Both the position numbers and the translations under genes were made by a program. DNA of 64,000 nucleotides from Xanthocytophaga agilis (GTDB lineage: Bacteria > Bacteroidota > Bacteroidia > Cytophagales > 172606-1): contig NZ_JASJOU010000011.1 in the NCBI RefSeq assembly GCF_030068605.1, positions 62,001 through 126,000 of the forward strand, given 5' to 3'. Below, piece by piece: positions 1 through 8,454 of the stretch. Position 1 is the stretch's first letter. Each line of letters starts with the position of its first letter. The notes under the pieces were generated by a model. That model did no database searches. It was not told the DNA's origin and worked only from the letters and a program-made list of their open reading frames with translations.

Positions 1-1
1 A

Positions 2-304
2 GCTATTTATAAATACATTCATAGTCACTACCATGAAGCCACAGATGTAAACGTAGTAGCATCTAGTGTAAATCTCAGTACAGCTGCCTTCTGTCGGTAT
101 TTCAAGAAACAAACACGAATGACATTTACAGACTTTGTCAATCACTATAGGATTACACAATCCAAAACGCTGTTGCTACAAGAAAAATCCATATCAGAAG
201 TCTGCTTTGAGGTAGGATTTGAAAGTCTATCTTATTTTAATAAACTTTTCAATAAAATTGTTGGAGAGAATCCTTCTGCTTTTAAGAAGCGGTATAGTAA
301 ATGA
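2..304 (+). CDS. AraC-family transcriptional regulator, C-terminal DNA-binding part (5' truncated by window edge)
   Basis: An open frame enters from the left edge and ends at a TGA at 302-304, giving about 100 residues. It carries both helix-turn-helix units of the AraC/XylS domain: the first around VNVVASSVNLSTAAFCRYFK and the second around ISEVCFEVGFESLSYFNKLF, ending in the typical P-x-x-F-K-K-R-Y tail (NPSAFKKRY). The internal ATG at 119 lies after the first helix-turn-helix, so it is not the real start. The effector domain lies outside the window, so the signal sensed is unknown. It converges with the beta-lactamase gene on the other strand; no regulatory link between them is shown. Confidence 0.93.
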   Translation, partial: AIYKYIHSHYHEATDVNVVASSVNLSTAAFCRYFKKQTRMTFTDFVNHYRITQSKTLLLQEKSISEVCFEVGFESLSYFNKLFNKIVGENPSAFKKRYSK

Positions 305-338
305 GAGATGCTAGCTACTACTTACAATACCGCTTCTT
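284..338. terminator. Hairpin between convergent genes, possible terminator
   Basis: A 12-bp perfect inverted repeat (AAGAAGCGGTAT at 284-295, complement at 327-338) with a 31-nt loop overlaps the 3' end of the AraC-type gene and lies just beyond the stop of the convergent lactamase gene. Neither side has a clean T-run, so termination is only plausible. Confidence 0.35.
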
Positions 339-355
339 CAGTATAACTATTTCTG

Positions 356-1099
356 TTACTTTTTCTCAAATAGTTTAATAGTATAATCCAACAGCTCTGT
401 TCCGCCAGACTTACCATGTCCGGGAATAATAACTTTGGTGCCAGGATACTTTGCTTTAACCTGTGTTACTGTTTGAGACCACTCGTTTACATTTGCATCT
501 GCCAGATTGCCTTTGCCTGCACCTACCTCCTTAATCAAACAACCACCAAACATGATCTTTTCATCAGGGAAATAACCAATTACATTATCTCTGGTATGTC
601 CTTCGCCCAAAAACTCTGTAATTACCTTTCGGCTACCTACTTTTAGTTCAAGCTGTGAATCAAATCCATTTTGAGGAAGAGTTACATTCTGCCTCCGGGC
701 AAACTGTATAGTCAGATTATTGGCAAAGGAAGGAATACCTTTTTTATGAAATGCGTCCAGTCCTCCTAAACAATCATCATGGAAATGAGTCGGGATAATA
801 GCTTTGACCTTACAGTTCAGGCTATCTTCTATCCATTGTATCAGTTCTTCAGAAGATTTAGTATGGGCAGGTGTATCAAATATGATGGCTTCCTTTTTAT
901 CAACCACAATCATTCCATTGCAAGCTACCTTACCAAAACTCTCTGTATTCAGAAATGAGATATGCTGATATACATGTTCAGCAACTTTTTGGACAATCAA
1001 GGTTTCAGTAGTATGGATTGGCGAATTCTTTGCAACTTTGGTAGAATGGCAGGCCAGAAGACAAAACGTCAGAAGTATGCTCAGAATGTATTTTATCAT
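356..1099 (-). CDS. Subclass B1 metallo-beta-lactamase, predicted lipoprotein
   Basis: 247 residues, a normal length for class B1 enzymes, which hydrolyse beta-lactams including carbapenems with two zinc ions in the periplasm. All B1 ligands are visible: HFHDD (His105, His107, Asp109), GEGHTRDN (His168), FGGCLIK (Cys187, Lys190) and PGHG (His228). Cys187 followed three residues later by Lys is the B1 signature and argues against generic MBL-fold hydrolases. The N-terminus is a lipoprotein signal with lipobox LLAC (Cys17), so the enzyme is probably membrane anchored rather than free. No mobile-element sequence adjoins it and its base composition resembles the neighbours, so it looks like an intrinsic gene. 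The substrate range cannot be told from sequence. Confidence 0.9.
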   Translation of the reverse strand: MIKYILSILLTFCLLACHSTKVAKNSPIHTTETLIVQKVAEHVYQHISFLNTESFGKVACNGMIVVDKKEAIIFDTPAHTKSSEELIQWIEDSLNCKVKAIIPTHFHDDCLGGLDAFHKKGIPSFANNLTIQFARRQNVTLPQNGFDSQLELKVGSRKVITEFLGEGHTRDNVIGYFPDEKIMFGGCLIKEVGAGKGNLADANVNEWSQTVTQVKAKYPGTKVIIPGHGKSGGTELLDYTIKLFEKK

Positions 1100-1224
1100 G
1101 TGTATGGTGTAAGGGAAGAAAAAATTATTGTGCTCTAAAGATATAACTTTTCAGCATCATCCATTAGCTGAAATGATGCGGTTATACATGTCTGATAACA
1201 GTTTGTTGCAGAGCCTTCCTAAAT

Positions 1225-1250
1225 AAAAAAGCACGGTAAATATACCGTGC
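1225..1250 (-). terminator. Intrinsic terminator of locus 1 operon
   Basis: Perfect 8-bp stem GCACGGTA/TACCGTGC at 1231-1250 with a 4-nt loop, followed on the minus strand by six T residues. It sits about 33 bp after the GH16 stop codon and closes the operon. Confidence 0.88.
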
Positions 1251-1282
1251 CTTTCCATTTAAACAGCCAATAGAGAAAATCT

Positions 1283-2137
1283 CTACTTTTCAATCATTTT
1301 ATATACCCGTACGTAATCTACTTCCATTGATGCAGGAAAAACATCCGGATCGACGCCCTGTGCTCCACCCCAGTTACCACCAACTGCCAGATTCAGCAAC
1401 CAGTGAAATTTTTTGTCAAACGGCCATACCGAAGATCCTTTTCCTTCATTGACAAATTCAAAGATTAGCTGGTTATCGATATATCCGCGTACTGCATAGG
1501 GAGTCCAGTCAACACGATACAAATGAAATTCAGTACGGGCATTGTCTATTATTCTGGAACTTGTTCTCTGGGTACCGATGCTATGGTTATAAGCCTGCGT
1601 ATGTACAGAAATATGCACACGGTCAGGGTCATATCCCACATGCTCCATAATATCAATCTCACCAGACTTAGGCCAATCGCCATAAGCCCAGTCTGTAGGC
1701 AACATCCATATAGCAGGCCAGGTACCTTTTCCAGAAGGAAGTTTAGCTTTAGCCTCAAATCTTCCATACAGAAAATCACCTTTTCCCCGGCTAACCAATC
1801 GGGTAGAGGTATACTCACGATTTTCCAAAGTTTCTTTTCGGGCAGTAATAGTCAGTTTCCCATCTGCTACACGGGCATTTGTTTCCTTATCTGTATAGTT
1901 TTGAAGCTCATTATTGCCCCAGCCACTACCTCCCAGATCATACCCCCATTTGGAAGCATCCGGTTTGCCTGTATAGTCAAACTCATCTGCCCAGACTGGA
2001 TTTGTCTCAAACGTCCAGCCTTTGTCTACAGGTGTCGGTATTTCTGGAATCGTAATTACCGGAAAAGAATCATCTTTGGAGCCACAAGCCAGAATGCTAA
2101 GACATGCAGCTATAGTGAGTATACTTGCTACTTTCAT
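1283..2137 (-). CDS. GH16 family endo-beta-glucanase (laminarinase type), lipoprotein
   Basis: 284 residues with a lipoprotein signal (lipobox ILAC, Cys18) and one GH16 jelly-roll domain from about residue 45 to the end. The active-site beta-bulge motif GEIDIMEHVG supplies the nucleophile Glu160, Asp162 and acid/base Glu165; GTWPAIWMLP and the later VHISVHTQ strand are also typical of the laminarinase-like GH16 branch. Family knowledge: these enzymes retain configuration and cut beta-1,3 or mixed beta-1,3/1,4 glucans. As the last gene of the SusCD operon and a surface or periplasmic lipoprotein, it most likely makes oligosaccharides for import by the neighbouring SusC. Exact linkage preference is not provable here. 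Confidence 0.92.
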   Translation of the reverse strand: MKVASILTIAACLSILACGSKDDSFPVITIPEIPTPVDKGWTFETNPVWADEFDYTGKPDASKWGYDLGGSGWGNNELQNYTDKETNARVADGKLTITARKETLENREYTSTRLVSRGKGDFLYGRFEAKAKLPSGKGTWPAIWMLPTDWAYGDWPKSGEIDIMEHVGYDPDRVHISVHTQAYNHSIGTQRTSSRIIDNARTEFHLYRVDWTPYAVRGYIDNQLIFEFVNEGKGSSVWPFDKKFHWLLNLAVGGNWGGAQGVDPDVFPASMEVDYVRVYKMIEK

Positions 2138-2224
2138 TGCTTATTAAATTTCAGTCCAAATGATTTTAAGTATGTATAGAATATCCTGTATATGGTCACT
2201 CCAGACTTAGTAACTACAATTCGT

Positions 2225-3136
2225 TTACTTTGCTTTAAATGTAAATTTCCACTGACCCCAGCTATAGGCTTTGCGAAGGACCATTTTAGTCTCAGTCATT
2301 TCCAGAATGTCATAAGTAACTACATCGTTTGGAACTGCCGTGATCTCAGTCTCACCAACTTTATACAGTGCCATAAAAGCACCTTTACCATTTACCTGAA
2401 GCTTATTTCCTCCAACAATTTTAAATGTATGATTTCCAGACCCCCAGGCACTATACTTGGAGGGAATTTCAGACATTGCATGACAGCCAACAGGTAATCC
2501 CATATCATTTGGCCACACTTTACCACTTTCTTCATCCACACCAAAGGTATTCTGGTTGGCAAATACGAAACTTCCATCTTTGGAGAAAGTATATGTATCA
2601 TCAAATACACATGCTCTGGAACCTGTTACCTCATTTGCGCCATTGGCCCACCACTGATTTCCACTGAGCTCTCCTACCCATAACGAACCCGCAGCAGGTT
2701 CAAGAATCCACGTTTTGTTTGCACATCCTGTAAGCAATGCTTTCTTACCTGCACAACCATCCGGATCGTCTTGGGTTACCTTAACAACCTGTTCCGTTTG
2801 GCCATGCCCACCTTTGCCTAGTACCATTAGTTTTATAGTATAATCTCCCATATCAGCAAAGTATGCCGTATCTACTTTGTTTCCTTCCACAAAATCTCCA
2901 TCTCCTTTATCCCATTTGTAGTAAAAGGTATTATCAGAAGTGCTGGTTAATAAAAAAGTATTTGTTTTTCCTGCTATAGGTGTAACAGTAAATTCACCTG
3001 TAGGGGCAGGGCCAATGTCTTCTGTTGCAGAGTCAGGAACACAGCCGTTAAGTAAGCTTAGTATAGTCAATATACAAACTGGCTGATATAGTCCTGAAGT
3101 AAACCATTTGTAAAATTTGGATCTATATGTATTCAT
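2225..3136 (-). CDS. PKD-domain lipoprotein, probable surface glycan-binding protein
   Basis: 303 residues. A lipoprotein signal ends at Cys32 (LLNGC). A PKD-like beta-sandwich follows (about residues 45-120; YYKWDKGDGDF and MGDYTIKLMV are typical strands). The C-terminal part, about 130-303, is rich in Trp and Gly (WVGELSGNQWWANGA) and resembles the second domain of lipoproteins that accompany SusD in beta-glucan loci. Position directly after susD and before the GH16 gene matches SusE-like surface glycan-binding proteins, which hold polymer at the cell surface. No catalytic motif is seen. Binding function is inferred from context. Confidence 0.75.
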   Translation of the reverse strand: MNTYRSKFYKWFTSGLYQPVCILTILSLLNGCVPDSATEDIGPAPTGEFTVTPIAGKTNTFLLTSTSDNTFYYKWDKGDGDFVEGNKVDTAYFADMGDYTIKLMVLGKGGHGQTEQVVKVTQDDPDGCAGKKALLTGCANKTWILEPAAGSLWVGELSGNQWWANGANEVTGSRACVFDDTYTFSKDGSFVFANQNTFGVDEESGKVWPNDMGLPVGCHAMSEIPSKYSAWGSGNHTFKIVGGNKLQVNGKGAFMALYKVGETEITAVPNDVVTYDILEMTETKMVLRKAYSWGQWKFTFKAK

Positions 3137-3162
3137 TGTGATTTCATATTAGGATTGTGAGA

Positions 3163-3189
3163 ACACTCATGAAAATTATCCATGAGTGT
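3163..3189 (-). promoter_or_regulatory. Intercistronic hairpin between susD and PKD lipoprotein gene
   Basis: Perfect 9-bp stem ACACTCATG/CATGAGTGT with a 9-nt loop in the 62-bp spacer. There is no T-run, so it is more likely an mRNA-processing or stability element that sets the ratio of SusCD to downstream proteins than a full terminator. Confidence 0.5.
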
Positions 3190-3198
3190 CAGATACTA

Positions 3199-4689
3199 TT
3201 AATTGTAGCCAGGGTTCTGTTCCAGCGTTTTGTTGGTTACATCGATCTCCTGTTGTGGAATAGGTAATACTTCATGTATACCTTCCTTAAATCCTGGCAG
3301 TACATCATCAGCTTTTCCTGTACGGACCAGATCAAAGAACCGATGGCCTTCCGTGGCTAATTCTAACCTACGTTCATTGTAGATATTATCCAATGTTGCT
3401 TCTACTTCGCCTAATCCTACCCGTTTACGCACTTCATTCAGATAGAACTTCGCTTTTGACAGATCTCCTCCCCCACGTACCAATGCTTCAGCTTCCATCA
3501 GATAGACGTCTGCCAGGCGAATTTCGATTTCATTGATAGGCCAGTTAAGTTCTGCTGTACCTACAGTAGAGCGAAACGCCTTTAAAGGTGCATATTTACG
3601 AATAAAATAGTCGGTATTCTGATAACGTTTGGTGTAGGTAGCTCCTTCTGCCTGAAGCTTCTTACCATCAATAATAGTAGCATCAAAACGGGGATCATCT
3701 TTTAGTGCCTGAGCCAATGACTCAGTAACCGGACAGAACCCCCAACCATTCGAATAGGTATTTCCATTGAAATCGGCAGGTCCAACAAATTGAGGAGCAA
3801 CATTACCTTCACCACCATTGACCCATCCCCAATCACCCCAGGAAGCTTTTGTAGAATGTGGTATTTCAAGAATAGACTCTGAATTATACTGATTGTCAGG
3901 CCGGAAAATATCTTCAAATTTAGTCACCAGTGCATATACTCCCGAAGTATTTATTTCTTCAAACAAGGCAACAGCTTCAGCCATGCGACTGTTATTATTC
4001 TGATACAAGACAGCTTTGCCTAACAGGGCAGTTGCAGCCCCTTTTGTTAAACGGCCTTTTTCTGCAATTGGCAAGCTAACAGGTAAATCAACTCTTGCTT
4101 CTCCCAGATCTTTTTCGATCTGTGCATAGATAGCAGCTGGCTCTACCTGCTTCTGACCGTATAAGTCACTGGTAGGAATAGCTCCGGTAATCAGTGGAAT
4201 ACGTCCAAAGAAACGTACCAGATCAAAATAAAAATAAGCTCTCAAGGCTTTCGCTTCGGCAATTACTCTTTTTTTGAAATCAGCACTTAGCCCGGGGGCA
4301 TTATCAATTTTAGATAAGAGCAGATTGGCACGATACACACCTGTATAATTCTTTTGCCATAAACCTGTTTGTGGCCCTAGATAAGGATTTAACGTAAACT
4401 TATCCCAGGCTACCCATCCTGGCTGATCAGAGGCATCACTCCCTCCTGCATAACAATCGTCTGAAGCGGTACTGAGCAAAGGCATTTTCATGGTATATCC
4501 ACCAGAAGTACCCCATTGAATTACATCATATATAGCAATCAGCCCCTCCATAACCTGCTGCTGGTTCTGGTAAAAATTATCTTCCAATTGTGTTCCTCTG
4601 GGTTTTAATTCCAGAAATTCACCACAAGCAGTAAGGAAATATAAACCAGATATAAGCAAAATCGTATATAAGCGAGTTGAATATTTCAT
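3199..4689 (-). CDS. SusD/RagB-family outer-membrane lipoprotein (locus 1)
   Basis: About 496 residues from the chosen ATG at 4689 (an upstream in-frame ATG at 4704 adds five residues and cannot be excluded). Lipobox FLTAC is followed by the SusD opening EFLELKPRG. TPR-like helices and the loop region follow, and the C-terminus has the SusD signature (EVLPIPQQEID, then QNPGYN). SusD proteins cap the SusC barrel on the outside and deliver glycans to it. It is transcribed directly after susC, with a spacer of 35 bp or less. Its ligand is probably the beta-glucan cut by the GH16 enzyme. Confidence 0.95.
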   Translation of the reverse strand: MKYSTRLYTILLISGLYFLTACGEFLELKPRGTQLEDNFYQNQQQVMEGLIAIYDVIQWGTSGGYTMKMPLLSTASDDCYAGGSDASDQPGWVAWDKFTLNPYLGPQTGLWQKNYTGVYRANLLLSKIDNAPGLSADFKKRVIAEAKALRAYFYFDLVRFFGRIPLITGAIPTSDLYGQKQVEPAAIYAQIEKDLGEARVDLPVSLPIAEKGRLTKGAATALLGKAVLYQNNNSRMAEAVALFEEINTSGVYALVTKFEDIFRPDNQYNSESILEIPHSTKASWGDWGWVNGGEGNVAPQFVGPADFNGNTYSNGWGFCPVTESLAQALKDDPRFDATIIDGKKLQAEGATYTKRYQNTDYFIRKYAPLKAFRSTVGTAELNWPINEIEIRLADVYLMEAEALVRGGGDLSKAKFYLNEVRKRVGLGEVEATLDNIYNERRLELATEGHRFFDLVRTGKADDVLPGFKEGIHEVLPIPQQEIDVTNKTLEQNPGYN

Positions 4690-4724
4690 TTTCGTAAGTG
4701 TCATAATTACGCTAGAATTAAGAA

Positions 4725-7700
4725 TTATAAACCAAGATTGAGACCTACCATGAATGCACGAGCTTGTGGATAAATACCTCTATCGACTCCCATACTACCT
4801 CCACCTATTTCAGGATCAAATCCGGTATATTTGGTAAATGTCAGCAAGTTGTTTCCGGTTATATAGATACGGACACGTTTCAAACCTGCTTTTCCAACAA
4901 TGGCCTGAGGAAGAGAATAGCCAATCTGTAATACTTTAATACGGAAATAAGAACCGTTTTCAACAAAGAAGTCGGAACTACGGCTAAAGTTTTGGTTTAC
5001 GTCGTTGATCGTCAAACGAGGGAAATGGTTAGATGTTCCTTCACCAGTCCAGCGTCCCAATGCTTCAGTAGTCCAATTGGCAGTTGGCAAATCAAATCGG
5101 CGAATGCCCTTGAAAACATCATTTCCGGCAACACCCTGCCCAAATACCATCAGATCAAACCCTTTCCAGCTGGCACTAGCTGTCAATCCAAAAGTCCAGT
5201 CAGGAGTAGGATTGCCAATCATGGTACGGTCATCGTTGTCTATTTTGCCATCTTTATTAACGTCTACAAAGCGAATATCTCCTGGTTTAGCATTGGATTG
5301 TAGCATTTGTCCTTCGCTGTTTACATAGCTTGCTATATCCTCAGTATTTTGGAAAAGTCCATCTGTCTTAAATCCAAACAGATAACCTACAGGCTTACCT
5401 ACTTCCGTACGGGTGATCTCTACCTGTTGCGGACCAAAACGTTGTCCTTGTAAGTACTTTTTATCTGCTCCCAGATAAGTCACTTCATTTTTCAGATAAG
5501 AAACGTTTCCATTGATACGGAACTTGACATCTCCGAAATTGGTAGAATACCCCAGTTCTATTTCATATCCTTTGTTAACCATATCCGCTACGTTACCAAC
5601 AGGACCATTATTACCAGCATACCAGGGAACTGCAATATCCAGCAGCATACCCGTAGTTTTCTTATGGTACATATCAAATGTAAAGGAAACCTTTCCAAAT
5701 AACGTTGCATCGAAGCCGATATCAGTTTGTGATGTTTGTTCCCACTTCAAATCAGGGTTAGAGATAGCATTGGGGCTTACTCCATTGATCAGTGTAACAC
5801 TTGATCCATTACCCAAGGTATAATTACGTCCTCCGCCTACAGTTGCCAGATAGCGAAAATCCTGAATGTTGTCATTTCCGGTGATACCATAGGAAGCTCT
5901 GAATTTCAGGAAATTTACAATATTGTTAGTAGGCCAGAAACGTTCGTTTGAAGCTACCCAGCCTACAGATACGGATGGAAACGTACCATATTTATTATTA
6001 GGTCCAAATCTGGAAGAACCATCCCGACGGATAATACCTGTGAACAGATACCGTTCTTCATAATTGTATATCACCCGGCCAAAAACGGATGCTAATGTAT
6101 TTTGATATTCTCCCCCATTAAAATATTGATTGGTTTGTGGAACTGGGTATCCCAGAGAAGCATCATTTAAGTTGTTAACAGGCAGTCCGGTACGGGTTCC
6201 ACCCTGCGTTTCGCCATAGTTACGTTGCGCAGTTGTTCCAACTAATGCTGTTAGATTGTGTTTTCCAAATGTACGTGTATACGAAGCTGTATTTTCCCAT
6301 AACCAGAACAGGCCACGATTAATCCCTCGGTTATAATCATTTACATCATTCTGGTTTGTTGCATTCAGATAGTATACAGGCGAAAAACTCTGATCACCCC
6401 AAAATGCCAGATCAACTCCTGCACTTGATCGTAATTTTAAACCCTTTATAGGCTCTAATTCCAGAAAGGCATTACCAACTATTTTATCAGACCAGTTTCT
6501 ACCCTGAGTTACTGCCAGCGCAGCTATAGGGTTCAATATCTCGGAAGTGACAATGTTGGAAATACCATAGGGTCGCCCCTGTGCATCTCTTACCACAGGC
6601 TTATCTGTATATGGACTGGTATTTAATACATCAGGATCTGTTACAATAATTGGAGTAATCGGATCGATGTTGATCGCTCTATTCAAAGGTGCTCCCCACT
6701 CACTATTCGGATCAATACCTTTGGAGTTAATACGGGTATAGCCAATATTGCTACCAAAAGTAACTGCCTTGGTTATTTTATGTGTAGAGTTAAACCGGGT
6801 TGTAAAACGTCTGTATTGAGAATTGGAAGGAGCGACAATACCATCCTGGCTTAAATACCCAAATGAAGCAAAGTAGGTGGATTTTTCACTTCCGGCAGAC
6901 AAACTCAACTCATGATTCTGGATAGGTGCATTGTTGCTAAATACAGCATCCTGCCAATCTGTTCCTTTTCCCAGTTGTGCCGGATTTTGAAAACGAATTT
7001 GTCCGCCTCCAGCAACTGTTGCTTCATTTAACAAAGTGGCATATTGCTCAGCATTCAACAATTTTAATCTTCTCCAGGGAGCCTGTATCCCCATGTATCC
7101 ATTATAGTTCACTTCCATCTGCCCACTTCTACCTTTCTTGGTGGTCACAATAATAACCCCATTAGCTGCCCGTGCACCATAAATAGAAGCAGAAGCTGCA
7201 TCTTTTAGCACTTCAATAGACTCAATATCTGCCTGGTTCAGATAATCAATACCTCCACCAATCTGCACTCCATCCACAATATACAGCGGATCACTATTAT
7301 TGATAGAGGTTGTCCCTCTGATTCGTACAGTTGAACCCGCACCTGGTTGTCCCGAGCTAGAAGTAATGGTAAGACCAGAAGTTCTACCCTGTAAAGATTG
7401 TTCAACACGGGTTACTGGCATATTCTCCAGATCTGAGGACTTTACAGAAGAAATAGCACCAGTCACAACGCTCTTTTTCTGAGAACCGTAACCTACTACC
7501 ACAATCTCCTCAAGTGCCTTTACATCCGGAACCAGAGCCACGTTTACCTCTGAACGATTTCCAACTACTGTCTCCTCAGATAAGAAACCAATAAAACTTA
7601 CTATCAGAACAGCTTCTGTTCCTTTTAGCGTCAGTGTGTATTTTCCTTCTATATCTGTTACAGTGCCATTGGTGGTTCCTTTCTCAAGCACGGTTGCTCC

Positions 7701-8183
7701 AACAACGGGCTCTCCATCCTGTTGAGATGTTATCTTACCTGTTATTTGCTGAGCAAGCATATCTGTTGTACCTTCTGTGATAGATGCCTGATCCATGAAT
7801 GCAGAAGAATCCATTACAGAACCTATAGGGTTTAGTAAAATCCTACTACCATTCAGTTCATAAGAAATATCCAGGGGCGTCAATAATTTTTCCAGCACTT
7901 TAACCAGTTGTTCATCGGCAACCTTTATAGATATTTTTCGGTGTGCTCCAATCAACTGATGGCTGTATACGAAGTGCACGTTCGTCTGCTGTTCTATTTT
8001 TGAAAGAATTGTTTTGATAGTTTGCTGATTCATTTGCAAACTAACTTTTCGTTCCAAAATTCCTTGAGCAAGTCCACTATGGGCAAAGGCTACTATGGAA
8101 ACTAGCGCAGCTATGAAAGTTTGTATAATTATTACTTTCATAGAAAACAAAATAAATTTTGTAAACTGTGAATGAATTTTCAT
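4725..8183 (-). CDS. SusC/RagA-family TonB-dependent transporter with STN domain (locus 1)
   Basis: 1152 residues from ATG 8183; the open frame runs to 8297, but only the ATG at 8183 gives a clean signal sequence (hydrophobic stretch ending SGLAQ). Order: signal peptide, STN secretin/TonB N-terminal domain (about 42-118), carboxypeptidase-D-like domain (about 147-230), plug with IRGTTSINNSDPLYIVDG and SIYGARAANGVIIVTTKKG, then a 22-strand barrel ending in a hydrophobic-aromatic strand. The STN domain is the part that contacts a FecR anti-sigma factor, and a FecR gene lies just upstream. It should import oligosaccharides and also signal their presence to the ECF system. Confidence 0.96.
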   Translation of the reverse strand: MKIHSQFTKFILFSMKVIIIQTFIAALVSIVAFAHSGLAQGILERKVSLQMNQQTIKTILSKIEQQTNVHFVYSHQLIGAHRKISIKVADEQLVKVLEKLLTPLDISYELNGSRILLNPIGSVMDSSAFMDQASITEGTTDMLAQQITGKITSQQDGEPVVGATVLEKGTTNGTVTDIEGKYTLTLKGTEAVLIVSFIGFLSEETVVGNRSEVNVALVPDVKALEEIVVVGYGSQKKSVVTGAISSVKSSDLENMPVTRVEQSLQGRTSGLTITSSSGQPGAGSTVRIRGTTSINNSDPLYIVDGVQIGGGIDYLNQADIESIEVLKDAASASIYGARAANGVIIVTTKKGRSGQMEVNYNGYMGIQAPWRRLKLLNAEQYATLLNEATVAGGGQIRFQNPAQLGKGTDWQDAVFSNNAPIQNHELSLSAGSEKSTYFASFGYLSQDGIVAPSNSQYRRFTTRFNSTHKITKAVTFGSNIGYTRINSKGIDPNSEWGAPLNRAINIDPITPIIVTDPDVLNTSPYTDKPVVRDAQGRPYGISNIVTSEILNPIAALAVTQGRNWSDKIVGNAFLELEPIKGLKLRSSAGVDLAFWGDQSFSPVYYLNATNQNDVNDYNRGINRGLFWLWENTASYTRTFGKHNLTALVGTTAQRNYGETQGGTRTGLPVNNLNDASLGYPVPQTNQYFNGGEYQNTLASVFGRVIYNYEERYLFTGIIRRDGSSRFGPNNKYGTFPSVSVGWVASNERFWPTNNIVNFLKFRASYGITGNDNIQDFRYLATVGGGRNYTLGNGSSVTLINGVSPNAISNPDLKWEQTSQTDIGFDATLFGKVSFTFDMYHKKTTGMLLDIAVPWYAGNNGPVGNVADMVNKGYEIELGYSTNFGDVKFRINGNVSYLKNEVTYLGADKKYLQGQRFGPQQVEITRTEVGKPVGYLFGFKTDGLFQNTEDIASYVNSEGQMLQSNAKPGDIRFVDVNKDGKIDNDDRTMIGNPTPDWTFGLTASASWKGFDLMVFGQGVAGNDVFKGIRRFDLPTANWTTEALGRWTGEGTSNHFPRLTINDVNQNFSRSSDFFVENGSYFRIKVLQIGYSLPQAIVGKAGLKRVRIYITGNNLLTFTKYTGFDPEIGGGSMGVDRGIYPQARAFMVGLNLGL

Positions 8184-8206
8184 AAATTGAATTGTCTTTG
8201 TTGAAT

Positions 8207-8310
8207 TGTAAGGAAGTAGACAAAGTCGTCCCCTTATGTGAAGTTTTTTCACACAGAAGAAATTATTGCGGGGAGCAGTCCAATGGTGGTGGCACACTAT
8301 TGGACTTTTT
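8207..8310 (+). ncRNA. Candidate antisense RNA to the locus 1 susC leader
   Basis: On the plus strand, opposite the susC leader, there is a box TGTCTTTG (8193-8200, 7 of 8 matches to TAnnTTTG), a small hairpin (TGTGAA/TTCACA, 8237-8253) and an intrinsic terminator hairpin (AGTCCAAT/ATTGGACT, 8277-8306) running into five T residues. The T-run is on the plus strand only, so it cannot terminate the fecR-susC mRNA. DonS-type antisense RNAs are known at this place in Bacteroides polysaccharide loci. The transcript start is inferred. Confidence 0.33.
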
Positions 8311-8454
8311 ATTTGTATAAGGAAGTAGACATTTAGGTTATCATAGGTGGCTTAAGGGGTTATAATGAAATGATCGATTGATAGAAAGTAGATTATAATG
8401 AACGCTTAAAGAGGTTGCCTAATAGCTGGAAGTAACCTGAATCGAAATGTCAGC

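Noticed and set aside
8184-8297. N-terminal extension of the locus 1 SusC to an ATG at 8297
   Set aside because: It would add 38 residues rich in Cys, His and Arg before a good signal peptide, and overlaps hairpins of the leader. ATG 8183 is the better start.
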